DNA of 64,000 nt from Oscillospiraceae bacterium (GTDB lineage Bacteria; Bacillota; Clostridia; Oscillospirales; CAG-272): NCBI GenBank assembly GCA_015064845.1, contig SVRL01000005.1, forward strand, positions 18,434 to 82,433, read 5' to 3'. Below, piece after piece: positions 39,713-49,905 of the stretch; the stretch's first letter is position 1, and each line of letters starts with the position of its first letter. The notes beneath the pieces are model-generated. The model had not been told where the DNA came from. It saw only the letters and a list, made by a program, of their open reading frames with translations, and did not search any database. A program made the position numbers and the translations under genes.

Positions 39713-40777
39713 TTATCTCTTGATTCTCTGATCCGAAAGCATTTTCGCGCCATCCTCACATTCAATACCATACATCACAAGGTTTTTTATTGCACCGGCA
39801 AGCGTTACGGCACATCTTGCTCTCGAACGCACGTTTCTGACCGTGATATTATAGGTTTCCTCCTCCGTTGCGTGGCGAGTCCCATACATCGTGTTATCTC
39901 CTATGCGAATGGCGGTCAAGCCCCGCTCCATATACGGAGAATCGGCGGAAGTATCGTAAACGCCGTCAATCGTAATATCGTGAAGTTTGATCTCCCCTTG
40001 ATTCAAAAGCCTTACGTTGGCGCAGAATGCTGACGTTGCAATATTTCTGACGGTAATATCACAAAGATCGGACGGAAGTCCCTCCACCTTAAATTGTCTT
40101 TCCAAATGCCAATCGAGAGCCGTTAACGCAATAGAATCATCTTCGGTAAAACCCGTGATATTTTCAATAGTAATATGATGACATCCCCGGCGAAGGTCGA
40201 TGCCATCCGCATTTTTGACAAGAATCTCCTTGTACTTTGAATGTTTCAATCCATGATAAATATTACCTTCTGCATCTATTGCTGTATCGTTTGCACAAAA
40301 ATCGATATTTCCAAGATATCCGTTGGCGCAATACACAAAATTCAAAGCCCAATAGCGTTGATTACGGCAAGAAATGCCTTTGATCATGAAGCCGCTTACG
40401 TTCGTAAACAAAACGAGATTGTTTTTCCAGATCGGAGGCAATCCGTTTTGCATATGGTTTCTTTCCGAAAGTCCGTTATATTCCCCGCCGTCAAGGATTG
40501 CCGTTCCCCGTCCGATAATGGAAATATTGGAATCCGTACCGTCTACGGTTTTACCGATTTCGGTATCGTGATGTTCGTTGACAAAGATATTGCTGTAACA
40601 CCCGTCTGCAAGCCGCAAATGACAATTCTCCAGAATCAATGTAAAGTTCGACGGAATGCGGACGGGAGCATCTATGATATGGCACCCTCTGATGATAGCG
40701 GTTCTTGTTTCATTTTGAAGTGCTTCTTCAATTTTCCCGGTGATATATGCCGAGCCGTTTTTCATAAATTCATTCAC
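39713..40777 (-). CDS. GH28-like right-handed beta-helix protein
   Basis: NADGIDLRRGCHHITIENITGFTEDDSIALTALDW resembles the NTDGID/GDDSIA region of polygalacturonases; no signal peptide. Confidence 0.7.
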   Translation of the reverse strand: MNEFMKNGSAYITGKIEEALQNETRTAIIRGCHIIDAPVRIPSNFTLILENCHLRLADGCYSNIFVNEHHDTEIGKTVDGTDSNISIIGRGTAILDGGEYNGLSERNHMQNGLPPIWKNNLVLFTNVSGFMIKGISCRNQRYWALNFVYCANGYLGNIDFCANDTAIDAEGNIYHGLKHSKYKEILVKNADGIDLRRGCHHITIENITGFTEDDSIALTALDWHLERQFKVEGLPSDLCDITVRNIATSAFCANVRLLNQGEIKLHDITIDGVYDTSADSPYMERGLTAIRIGDNTMYGTRHATEEETYNITVRNVRSRARCAVTLAGAIKNLVMYGIECEDGAKMLSDQRIKR

Positions 40778-41192
40778 GGTAAACTCCTTTATCTGTACAC
40801 CTTATTTGTTAGACGAAAGGGATGCAATTTTAGCATCCGCTGCATGAAAGTAATCATCCGTCTCCTTTCCGTCTTCCACTGCCGCAACCATGGGAATTGC
40901 GCTTTTTCCTATCTTAAAATGATAAGTGTCCGAGGTGTATCTGCGGAAAACGTGCGTGTGTTTCGGGATCATTCTTCGCGGACAGTTTAGCATAAAAGAC
41001 AAATGCTTGTCAAGGTATAACCCGGAAATTTTACAAATTTTTCAGGATATTTACTCATGATAACCTCCGTTTTGCAATGGGTTATTTGATTTTATCTTAT
41101 CACAAATGCTTGTCTGAAGGTATTGATCTTATTTTTGAAGAAAAAATTCTGATATATATTTTGATCCAACGAAATATCCTACTTCAATCAAT

Positions 41193-41221
41193 TTGACTTT
41201 TCCGAACCTTTATGTTATAAT
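41193..41221 (+). promoter_or_regulatory. Promoter for Y-family polymerase with an imperfect GAAC-N6-GTTA element in the spacer
   Basis: TTGACT-17-TATAAT; spacer contains CCGAACCTTTATGT. Confidence 0.6.
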
Positions 41222-41247
41222 AAAAATCGGATAGGAGGTATAAAGCG

Positions 41248-42744
41248 ATGCAAACGAAGAAAACATATATTGCCATAGATCTGAAATCATTCTATGCATC
41301 CGTGGAATGCGTGGCGCGTGGACTGGATCCACTGACGACGAATTTGCTGGTTGCCGACGTTTCCAAGACCGAAAAAACCATTTGTCTTGCTGTCACACCC
41401 AGTTTGAAAGCCTACGGAATTTCCGGCCGAGCCAGATTGTTTGAAGCAATCGAGCGAGTCAAATCCGAAAACGCAACAAGAAAAGCAAAATTACGCGGCA
41501 GAGATTTTATCGGCTCCTCATACGACGATAACGAATTGAAGAAAAATCCTTTTCTTGCAATCGACTATATTGCCGCGCCTCCGAGAATGTCCGTATACCG
41601 CGAAATCAGCACTAAAATCGTTGCCACCTATCTCAAATTCGTTGCCATTGAGGATATCTACCCTTACAGCATCGACGAAGTATTTATCGATGCTACACAG
41701 TATCTTGATACCTATAAAATGAACGCACACGATTTTGCCGCTATGCTGATCAAAAACGTTCTGAAAAGCTTCGGTGTAACGGCAACGGCGGGTATTGCCG
41801 AAAATATGTATTTATGCAAAGTTGCGCTGGACATCTCGGCAAAGCACATCCCTGCCGATCAGGACGGTGTACGCATCGCAGAGCTTGACACTATGTCCTA
41901 TCGCAGAACGCTTTGGACTCACAGAAATCTGACGGATTTTTGGATGGTGGGCAATGCCACGGCAAAAAAGCTGAACGAGCTCGGGCTTTTCACGATGGGT
42001 GACGTTGCCAGATGCTCAACCCGTAACGAAGAAATTCTTTACAAGGCATTCGGAAAGAACGCCGTTTTTCTTATCGATCAAGCTTGGGGATACGAGCCCG
42101 TTGATATTGCAAGCATCAAAGCGTATAAGCCCGAATCTACCAGCACAAGCGCCGGTCAAGTGTTATCCCGTCCGTATACTTTTGATGAAACACGGATTAT
42201 TGTAACGGAAATGGTCGACAAGCTTGTTCTGGAACTTGTCGAAAAAAACTTGAGAACCGATCAGATTGTTCTGACCGTCGGTTACGATATCGAAAACCTG
42301 ACTGACGGTTGGCGCAAATCAGAATATAAAGGCGAAATTACGACGGACCGTTACGGCAGACGGATTCCCAAACATGCCCGAGGTACCGCCAATATGGGAA
42401 AATATACGTCTTCCTCCAAACTCATTACAGAAAAAACCTTGGAGCTTTTCGATCGCATCGCAGATAAAAAACTATTGACAAGAAGACTGAACATCACAGC
42501 CAACCGCCTTTTGACGGAAGAAGAAGCAAGGGCAAACGCACCGATGAAGCAGCTTTCGCTTTTTGATGATCCTCAAGAAATAGCGCAAAAGGATGCGGAC
42601 GAGGAACGTGAAGAACGAAGACAGAAAGCCGTCCTTGCGATCAAGAACCGATTCGGCAGCAACGCAATTATGAAAGGGACGAGTTATCAGGATGCCGCGA
42701 CCGGAATTGAACGAAATAAAACCGTTGGCGGTCATCACGAATAA
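41248..42744 (+). CDS. Y-family DNA polymerase (UmuC/DinB-like)
   Basis: YIAIDLKSFYASVECVARGLDPLTTNLLVAD, PYSIDEVFIDATQYL, GIAENMYLCKVALDISAKH. Confidence 0.93.
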   Translation: MQTKKTYIAIDLKSFYASVECVARGLDPLTTNLLVADVSKTEKTICLAVTPSLKAYGISGRARLFEAIERVKSENATRKAKLRGRDFIGSSYDDNELKKNPFLAIDYIAAPPRMSVYREISTKIVATYLKFVAIEDIYPYSIDEVFIDATQYLDTYKMNAHDFAAMLIKNVLKSFGVTATAGIAENMYLCKVALDISAKHIPADQDGVRIAELDTMSYRRTLWTHRNLTDFWMVGNATAKKLNELGLFTMGDVARCSTRNEEILYKAFGKNAVFLIDQAWGYEPVDIASIKAYKPESTSTSAGQVLSRPYTFDETRIIVTEMVDKLVLELVEKNLRTDQIVLTVGYDIENLTDGWRKSEYKGEITTDRYGRRIPKHARGTANMGKYTSSSKLITEKTLELFDRIADKKLLTRRLNITANRLLTEEEARANAPMKQLSLFDDPQEIAQKDADEEREERRQKAVLAIKNRFGSNAIMKGTSYQDAATGIERNKTVGGHHE

Positions 42745-42756
42745 AGGAGAACAATC

Positions 42757-43194
42757 ATGCCGCAAAAATTTCCTTACGAAGATATTGTAAATCTTCCCCG
42801 ACCGATTTCAAAGAAACATCCCGAACCGACCATGTTGGAACGCGCCGCTCGGTTTGCTCCGTTCGCCGCGATTACCGATTACGAAGAAATGGTGCTTGAG
42901 GAAGCACGCGTGACCGAGGAGCGCATTACGCTGGATGAAAACGCGTTGAACTTGCTCAATGAGAAATTATATATCCTTCAGAAATTTCCCGATCAGATGC
43001 CCACACTCAAAGTAACCTATTTTGAGCCCGACAAAAAGAAGTCCGGCGGAGCTTACGTCACATACAAAGGAACCGTAAAGCGGGTAGAGTCCTATCAAAA
43101 GCTTCTCGTTATGAACGATGGCAAGAAGATTCCATTCGAGGATATTTGTACGCTGGAAAGCGAATTGTTTTATACTCTCGGTTTGGAAGACTGA
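42757..43194 (+). CDS. YolD-like family protein
   Basis: ERAARFAPFAAITDYEEMVLEEARVTEERITLDENALNLLNEKL; directly downstream of the Y-family polymerase. Confidence 0.8.
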   Translation: MPQKFPYEDIVNLPRPISKKHPEPTMLERAARFAPFAAITDYEEMVLEEARVTEERITLDENALNLLNEKLYILQKFPDQMPTLKVTYFEPDKKKSGGAYVTYKGTVKRVESYQKLLVMNDGKKIPFEDICTLESELFYTLGLED

Positions 43195-43243
43195 GTACAA
43201 CCCGGGAAATGATTGTTTATGCGTTTGTGTGTTGCCGAAAGAT

Positions 43244-43360
43244 GGGGTTTAGTTAGCCTGTCTCGCTGCGGCTCGGTCACACCACGGCTCTGAAAGCCGT
43301 TCAGGCTTTCATTCACTACCGTGCTGACGCTTCGCTACCCGGCGGGGGAAGGCTTTCGAT
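43244..43360. repeat. GC-rich structured intergenic element
   Basis: Alternative overlapping hairpins ACGGCT-CTGAA-AGCCGT and TGAAAGCC-GTTCA-GGCTTTCA, outer CACGG/CCGTG; composition unlike flanks. Confidence 0.4.
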
Positions 43361-43528
43361 GTCTTTGCTTTTTCAAACGAACACATCCGTAAATTCCCGT
43401 TTATCTTACCATTTTTTCATCGGACTCACGTTATATTACTTTAATTCGTTGAAAAAGATTGCTTTGTGTTTTATTTCATGATATAATGATACTATCCAAA
43501 AATAAAATTGAAAGCAGAGGAATTGTTT

Positions 43529-44023
43529 ATGGAATTGAAAAAATTAGACAAAAGCGTACTGAAATTATGGTACGCTCGAACATCCATTGTTGCATTGGCG
43601 CTGATTGGTGTTTTAGCGAGCATATTGGTAATTATGGCCGCAACAGGAGCTTCAACCGATGCCATGCTTATCGTTTTATGCGTGCTCGGAATACCGGATT
43701 TCTTACTCGTTTGCATAATCTTAATCATGCCGGCTTTGCGTTATAAAATGTATGCGTGGGGTTATGACGATAAAAGAATCATCGTGAAGCAGGGCGTGAT
43801 TTTCAGACGAAGAGTTGTCATCCCGGTTTGCCAGATTCAGGACCTTCACAGAACGCAAGGTCCGCTTATGATGATGTTGAAGTTAAGCGGTGTAACGATC
43901 TCAACTGCCGGATCGAATTTTGAGATTTCTACTCTCACGACCGATGAAGCTGACCGTATGATTGACGAACTTGAGCATAACCTGGAAATCAGAGTTGGAG
44001 AACAAAAAAATGAAAAGATTTGA
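43529..44023 (+). CDS. PH-domain membrane protein (YdbS-like, bPH2)
   Basis: Two TM helices then DDKRIIVKQGVIFRRRVVIPVCQIQDLHRTQGPLMMMLKLSGVTISTAG. Confidence 0.8.
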   Translation: MELKKLDKSVLKLWYARTSIVALALIGVLASILVIMAATGASTDAMLIVLCVLGIPDFLLVCIILIMPALRYKMYAWGYDDKRIIVKQGVIFRRRVVIPVCQIQDLHRTQGPLMMMLKLSGVTISTAGSNFEISTLTTDEADRMIDELEHNLEIRVGEQKNEKI

Positions 44024-45533
44024 CAAAGGATATATCTATTCCGCTTTGTTGTCGGATTTATTCGGAAGTATTATGATATTTTTCCTCTTTTTTGAGGAGA
44101 TATTTTTTGATGAAAGTATCAATACGGAAAATATCATCTCCGCGATTCCTTTTTTTGTGATTGCACTGCTTGTGATTTATCTTTGTTTTATTGCATACAG
44201 AATTGCATATTACAAGACTTCCGGATACGAACTCACAGAAACGGAAATCAAATGCAAAAGAGGCGTATTTTTCACAAAACGTTCCGTTTTGGATTATAAA
44301 AAGATACATGCCATCAACAAAAAACAAAATTTACTTCAGAGAATCTTTGGTATTGCACTTCTGACGGTGGACAGCGGATCGACAAATACCTCTCATCAAG
44401 CAGAAATTATCATCATAGAAAAAGATAAAACGGTTGATGCTTTACTGAACGAGTTGAATGCATTGAAAGAAACCGGCGAGCGAAGCATGGCAGATGAATC
44501 GGCTACGGAAGAAGTGCTTCTTTCCGAAAACGACAGTCTGTTTCACTTTACCTCCAAAAGAAAAATCCTACATACGTTGATCAACGTTGCTTCCATCGCA
44601 TTCTGCACCGGTTTGTTCGGAATATTGGCTATCGCCGTGATCGGTGTTTGCAAGCTCATGTTGGAGCAAAATTTTCTCGGCACCTGGGGACAGTATTTCC
44701 TATTTGCAACATTAATCACGTTAGGTGCCATGCTGCTGCTTTCAGCTTTCTCTTTTATAGGCAATATGATCCGCTTGTTTATCGGTTACCATAATTTTAC
44801 CATCACAAAACACGGCAATGAAATCAGAATTTCATTCGGGCTCTTGGAAAAACATACCAATACCTTCAGCTATGACAGAATCAAGGCGGTTAAAATTTCG
44901 CAAGGTCTGATTGAAAGAATATTGGGCTTTGCCTCCATTCATCTTGAAGTCATAGGATATACATACGAGGCGGGAAGCAATAATGTAGAGCTCGGTGTGC
45001 TGGTTCCGTTTTGTAAATACAGCGAAATCAATGAGATATTGGAAAAAGTGCTGCCTGAATACACACCCGATGAAAAGCAAACGAAGGCAGCGGCATTTTT
45101 CCCGTTCGTTTCTTGGTTTTTGCTGATTGAGGGCATCGTAACGGGTGCAACGCTGATATTTGCGGTGACAATGATGGCAATATTCCATTTGTCATTGTCT
45201 GTGATTGCAACTGTCGTATGTTCTGTGATAGGATTAGGGCTCTTGATACTGATCATAAAACTTTTGAGTGCCGTTCTCAGTTATCAGATCAACGGTCTTG
45301 CAATCAACAACGGAAAAATAACGGTTTACAGCGGCGGATTTACAAAAAGAGTGACGGTTCTGATGACCAAAAATTTAATCGCAGTGGCAAACGTAACAAC
45401 ACCGCTTCGTAAAAAAGCAGGTATTACAAGTCTTGTTATGCACCTCAAAACCAATGCGCAATCAAATGAAGTAACGGTTCATATTCAGGATGACACACTT
45501 ACGGATAAACTCGAAAATTTATTGATTTCATAA
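44010..45533 (+). CDS. PH-domain membrane protein (YdbT-like, repeated bPH2)
   Basis: ETEIKCKRGVFFTKRSVLDYKKIHAINKKQNLLQRIFGIALLTVDSGS; repeated PH-like blocks with TM pairs; overlaps the YdbS-like gene. Confidence 0.8.
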   Translation: MKRFDKGYIYSALLSDLFGSIMIFFLFFEEIFFDESINTENIISAIPFFVIALLVIYLCFIAYRIAYYKTSGYELTETEIKCKRGVFFTKRSVLDYKKIHAINKKQNLLQRIFGIALLTVDSGSTNTSHQAEIIIIEKDKTVDALLNELNALKETGERSMADESATEEVLLSENDSLFHFTSKRKILHTLINVASIAFCTGLFGILAIAVIGVCKLMLEQNFLGTWGQYFLFATLITLGAMLLLSAFSFIGNMIRLFIGYHNFTITKHGNEIRISFGLLEKHTNTFSYDRIKAVKISQGLIERILGFASIHLEVIGYTYEAGSNNVELGVLVPFCKYSEINEILEKVLPEYTPDEKQTKAAAFFPFVSWFLLIEGIVTGATLIFAVTMMAIFHLSLSVIATVVCSVIGLGLLILIIKLLSAVLSYQINGLAINNGKITVYSGGFTKRVTVLMTKNLIAVANVTTPLRKKAGITSLVMHLKTNAQSNEVTVHIQDDTLTDKLENLLIS

Positions 45534-45644
45534 CGCCAAATCTTTCTTTTGCAGTGCTTACGCTTAGAATTTCCAACGGAATTCAGCTCGATTGTGAGGC
45601 TGATTTTCACAATTTTCTGTAGTATAAAAAGCGAGGTGACCGTT

Positions 45645-46550
45645 TTGTCTTTGAAACTGGATGATAAACTTGTCATCGGGGTATCGTCCCGAGCATTATT
45701 TGATTTGGAAGCGGAAAATAAAATTTTTGAAGAAGAAGGCTTGGATCAATATTGCGCTTACCAGATTGAACATGAAAAGGATATTTTAAAGCCCGGCACA
45801 GCATTCCCTCTTGTGAAGGCTTTACAAAAATTGAATACGGAAGGTCAATATCTGACCGAAATCATCATTATGTCCAAAAACAGCGCCGACACCAGTTTGC
45901 GCATCTTCAACTCTATTGAACATTACAATTTGAATATCAGCAGAGCTGCTTTGGTTGCGGGCGCTTCCATCTCCCCCTATTTAAGCGCGTTCAAAACGGA
46001 TCTGTTTTTGTCAGCCAATGAAAAAGACGTACAGGAAGCCATCAATGCCAATGTAGCCGCCGGCATCATTTGCAATCACGAACAGCTTCCCATCAACGCC
46101 GATGACGATATTGATCAAATCCGAATTGCTTTTGACGGTGATGCGGTAATCTTTTCCGATGATTCGGAACGTATTTATCAAAAAGAAGGCTTGCAGGCTT
46201 TCGAAAAACACGAGCGGGAAAACGCAAGCAATCCTCTGCATGAAGGTCCTTTCGCCAAATTATTGCAAACCCTTTCTATTATACAGCAAAAATTTCCCAA
46301 GGATGCCGTTCCAATCCGTACCGCTCTTGTAACCGCAAGAAATGCGCCTGCTCACGAAAGAGTCATCCGTACCTTACGGGCATGGAACGTGCGAATCGAC
46401 GAGGTTTTCTTTCTCGGGGGTATTGAAAAAAGTAAGGTCCTCAAAGCGTTTGGCGCTAATATCTTCTTTGATGATCAAAGTGTTCATACAGATTCCGCAT
46501 CCAAGCTGGTGCCCTCCGCGAGAGTGCCCTATAAACAAAATACAAATTAA
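45645..46550 (+). CDS. 5'-nucleotidase family (cytosolic 5'-nucleotidase-like), TTG start likely
   Basis: VIGVSSRALFDLEAENKIFEEEG, IAFDGDAVIFSDDSERIYQKEG, FFLGGIEKSKVLKAFGANIFFDDQ; GAGG 9 nt upstream of the TTG. Confidence 0.85.
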   Translation: MSLKLDDKLVIGVSSRALFDLEAENKIFEEEGLDQYCAYQIEHEKDILKPGTAFPLVKALQKLNTEGQYLTEIIIMSKNSADTSLRIFNSIEHYNLNISRAALVAGASISPYLSAFKTDLFLSANEKDVQEAINANVAAGIICNHEQLPINADDDIDQIRIAFDGDAVIFSDDSERIYQKEGLQAFEKHERENASNPLHEGPFAKLLQTLSIIQQKFPKDAVPIRTALVTARNAPAHERVIRTLRAWNVRIDEVFFLGGIEKSKVLKAFGANIFFDDQSVHTDSASKLVPSARVPYKQNTN

Positions 46551-46559
46551 CTATATTTT

Positions 46560-46599
46560 CAAGCGGACAGCGGACCGATATCGGCCCGCTGTCCGCTTG
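46560..46599. repeat. Strong 40-nt palindrome without U-tract
   Basis: CAAGCGGACAGCGG-A-CCGATATCGG-C-CCGCTGTCCGCTTG. Confidence 0.75.
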
Positions 46600-46821
46600 C
46601 ACTTCAAATTCAAATATCCTGTCTGATGATTTGCAGTGGCATAGTTTCCTCCCGTTTATTTAAAATATTTGTTGTCGCTCCAACCGTGAGCCGAAAATCA
46701 ACAATTCTTATTCAGATTGCCGCCGACCGCGCCAATTTACCAACACAGAAATTTTTCGGGGTGCAAGCACCAGCACAGAAGATGGTGCTGGCCACACAAT
46801 ATTTTACCCTATACACGATTT

Positions 46822-47097
46822 TTAATTGTTTTCCTCTAATTCTTTGATCTTTTTGTTATTGCATTTAACTGGTAGAATATAGCCAAAATAAAACGACAAT
46901 GGTGTTGCTAATAAAAAGTTAATTCCTAATTGAACTTGCTCTGTTGAAATAATTAGATAAATGCTTAATCCAATAATAATCGGCAAAAGTATACAATTGA
47001 CTATTAATCGGATTTTGCTATCAGTCTTTAACTTTTTTATTTGTTGATCTTTCGGTAAACCATCAATTTTCGGTAAACCATCAAAATTTCCTCTCAT
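46822..47097 (-). CDS. Small hypothetical membrane protein
   Basis: 91 aa, two TM helices; N-terminal tandem FDGLPKIDGLPKD. Confidence 0.5.
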   Translation of the reverse strand: MRGNFDGLPKIDGLPKDQQIKKLKTDSKIRLIVNCILLPIIIGLSIYLIISTEQVQLGINFLLATPLSFYFGYILPVKCNNKKIKELEENN

Positions 47098-47498
47098 ATT
47101 CAGCCTCCAAAGGGAACCTCTAAAAATTAGTTGCCGATATTAAATTTTGCGATTCAAATGTCAAAAAATGAAATTGAAGCGGCGAATCGCATACCAAACT
47201 CAAATCTATTATATCATATTTTGCAGTTCCCTGCAATACTTTGTAAAATTTATAAAATATTTTTCAAGAAATTTCATATAACCGCTTGTGAAAAGTTTTT
47301 CTGTATGTTATAATAATTTAAGATATCTTTGCATTCCTTTTCTGCACGAAAATGCATCTGAAAAAGGAACAAAACGGAGTTTTCGATATAACTCCCTGTA
47401 AACAAATGCGTGCTTGGCGTAAAATTGGCGTAAAACAAAAATGCCAGAACGCAAAAGCCCTTGCAAATACAGGAAAAATTAAAGGAGAATAGACATAT

Positions 47499-48593
47499 AT
47501 GAAATTAGGTATCGTCGGTTTGCCGAACGTCGGCAAAAGCACACTTTTTAACGCTATCACAAACGCAGGCGCACAGTCTGCAAACTATCCTTTCTGTACC
47601 ATTGAACCGAATGTCGGCATGGTAGCAGTTCCGGACTCTCGTCTGGACGATCTCGCAAAGATGTATAACCCCGAAAAATACACTCCCGCCGTGATTGAAT
47701 TCGTTGATATCGCAGGTCTTGTTAAGGGCGCATCCAAAGGCGAAGGTCTTGGAAATAAATTCCTTTCTCATATCCGTGAAACCGATGCCATCATCCATCT
47801 TGTTCGTTGCTTTGAAGATTCGAACATCATTCACGTTGACGGCAACGTAAACCCGCTCCGTGATATTGAAACAATTAACTTTGAATTGATTTTCTCCGAT
47901 ATTGAAATTCTCGACCGCAGAATTCTTCGCACAGAAAAAGCAATGAAAGGCGATAAAACGCTTGCGGAAGAACTTGCCGTTCTCAACAAGATCAAAGCCG
48001 CCTTGGAAGAAGGTATCAGCGCACGCGCGGTTGCCTTGACTGCCGATGAAAAAGCATTGATCGGAGATGTGGAACTGCTTTCCATGAAACCCATCATTTA
48101 CGTTGCCAACATCAGCGAAGATCAGATTGGCGGAGATTTCCAAGAAACCGAAATCTATGCTTCCCTTTCCAATCTCGCAAAGAGCGAAGGCGCGGAATTG
48201 ATTTCTATTTGCGCAGGCATAGAAAGCGAACTTGCTGAATTGGAAGGCGAAGACAAACAGGCTTTCCTTGAAGATCTCGGTATTGAAGAAAGCGGTCTTG
48301 ATCAGCTCATCAAAGCAAGCTACAAACTCCTCGGCTATATCAGCTTCCTGACAGCAGGTCCGAAAGAAGTTCGTGCATGGACAATTGTTAACGGTACGAA
48401 AGCTCCTCAGGCGGCAGGCAAAATTCACTCCGACATGGAACGCGGATTCATTCGCGCGGAAGTCATTCATTTTGACGATCTTATGGCTTGCGGCTCTATG
48501 GTCGTTGCCAAAGAAAAAGGATTGATCCGCAGTGAAGGAAAGGAATACGTATTTAAGGATGGCGATATCGTCGTTATCCGCTTTAACGTATAA
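47499..48593 (+). CDS. ychF: Redox-regulated ATPase YchF (Obg family GTPase fold)
   Basis: MKLGIVGLPNVGKSTLFNAITNAGAQSANYPFCTIEPNVG; DIAGLVKGASKGEGLGNKFLSHIRETDAIIHLVRCF. Confidence 0.97.
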   Translation: MKLGIVGLPNVGKSTLFNAITNAGAQSANYPFCTIEPNVGMVAVPDSRLDDLAKMYNPEKYTPAVIEFVDIAGLVKGASKGEGLGNKFLSHIRETDAIIHLVRCFEDSNIIHVDGNVNPLRDIETINFELIFSDIEILDRRILRTEKAMKGDKTLAEELAVLNKIKAALEEGISARAVALTADEKALIGDVELLSMKPIIYVANISEDQIGGDFQETEIYASLSNLAKSEGAELISICAGIESELAELEGEDKQAFLEDLGIEESGLDQLIKASYKLLGYISFLTAGPKEVRAWTIVNGTKAPQAAGKIHSDMERGFIRAEVIHFDDLMACGSMVVAKEKGLIRSEGKEYVFKDGDIVVIRFNV

Positions 48594-48748
48594 AGCGGCA
48601 AGTTGTCGCTCCCATGACAGATTGCGGAGCAATCTGTGTGTCCGCCTATCGCAGTTAGAACTGTATCCAACCAATACAAACGGCGAGGTCGGTTTTGCGC
48701 AATTTTCTTATGAAATAAAAAATTTAAACAAATGGAGGTAAACATCCC

Positions 48749-49849
48749 ATGGAAACCAATCTTTTTGACATTTTCGCTCAATTTTCTCCCACAGAAACCG
48801 CAACGAAATGCGAACCCATCACTGCAGGTCTGATCAATCACACTTATGCCGTTTTCGTTGAGAACGAAGAAAAGCCAAAATACGTTCTTCAGAAGATCAA
48901 CACCAATATCTTCAAGGATTCCGACGGTTTGATCGAAAACATCAAAGGTGTATGTGAACATGTTCGTGCCAAAGTCATTGCAAACGGCGGTGATGTTAAC
49001 CGTGAAGTCCTCACGTTGATTCCCACCAAAGATGGCAAGAGTTATCTGAAAAACGATGAAGTCGGCGCATGGCGTCTCTACAACTTCATTACGGATGCAA
49101 CCGCACATCAGAGTGCCGCAGGTAAACCCGGTATTTTGGCAAGCGCAGCAGAAGCTTTCGGTACATATCAGAAACTTCTCTCCGATTATCCCGCAGAAAC
49201 CCTCCATGAAACCATCCCGAACTTCCATAACACCGTTTCCAGATACAACGACTTCATGACAGCGCTTGAAAATGACGTTGCAGGCAGAGCTTGTGAATGC
49301 GCTTATGAAATTGAAGAAATCAAGAAGCACGCACATCTCGCTTCCGTTGTTGTTGATGCACTTGCAAAAGGTGAAATTCCTCTCCGTGTTACACACAACG
49401 ATACCAAGCTCAATAACGTTATGATTGACGACAATACCAATAAGGGTGTTTGTGTCATTGACCTTGATACCGTTATGCCCGGTTCCCTTCTTTATGACTT
49501 CGGCGACAGCATTCGTTTTGCTGCTTGTAACTCCGCAGAAGATGAAGAAGATCTTTCCAAAGTATATCATCGTCTTGACCTCTTTGAAGAATACGTTTCC
49601 GGATTCCTCAAAGGCGTAGGTGAAAACATCACTGAAAAAGAAATCGAACTGCTTCCCTTCTCCGCATTCCTTCTTACCTACGAACTCGTTCTTCGTTTCC
49701 TTGGCGACTATTTGAACGGCGACGTTTATTTCCAGACACGCCGCGACAAACACAATCTCATCCGTGCGCGCGCACAGCTCAAACTTGCTCTCGATACCGA
49801 AAGCAAACTTGATGAAATGGCTGCAATCGTTAAGAAATACGCAAAATAA
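48749..49849 (+). CDS. Aminoglycoside-phosphotransferase-fold sugar kinase, NahK (N-acetylhexosamine 1-kinase)-like
   Basis: GLINHTYAV, YVLQKINTNIFKD, LRVTHNDTKLNNVMID, CVIDLDTVMPGSLLYDFGDSIR. Confidence 0.82.
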   Translation: METNLFDIFAQFSPTETATKCEPITAGLINHTYAVFVENEEKPKYVLQKINTNIFKDSDGLIENIKGVCEHVRAKVIANGGDVNREVLTLIPTKDGKSYLKNDEVGAWRLYNFITDATAHQSAAGKPGILASAAEAFGTYQKLLSDYPAETLHETIPNFHNTVSRYNDFMTALENDVAGRACECAYEIEEIKKHAHLASVVVDALAKGEIPLRVTHNDTKLNNVMIDDNTNKGVCVIDLDTVMPGSLLYDFGDSIRFAACNSAEDEEDLSKVYHRLDLFEEYVSGFLKGVGENITEKEIELLPFSAFLLTYELVLRFLGDYLNGDVYFQTRRDKHNLIRARAQLKLALDTESKLDEMAAIVKKYAK

Positions 49850-49905
49850 TTTAAATCGGAAAACGGTCTGCTCTCGGCAGACCGCTTTCTTTTGCTTTGA
49901 TATAA

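Noticed and set aside
46822-47097. Tandem IDGLPK/FDGLPK repeat in the small membrane protein
   Set aside because: Only two short units; too little to infer function.
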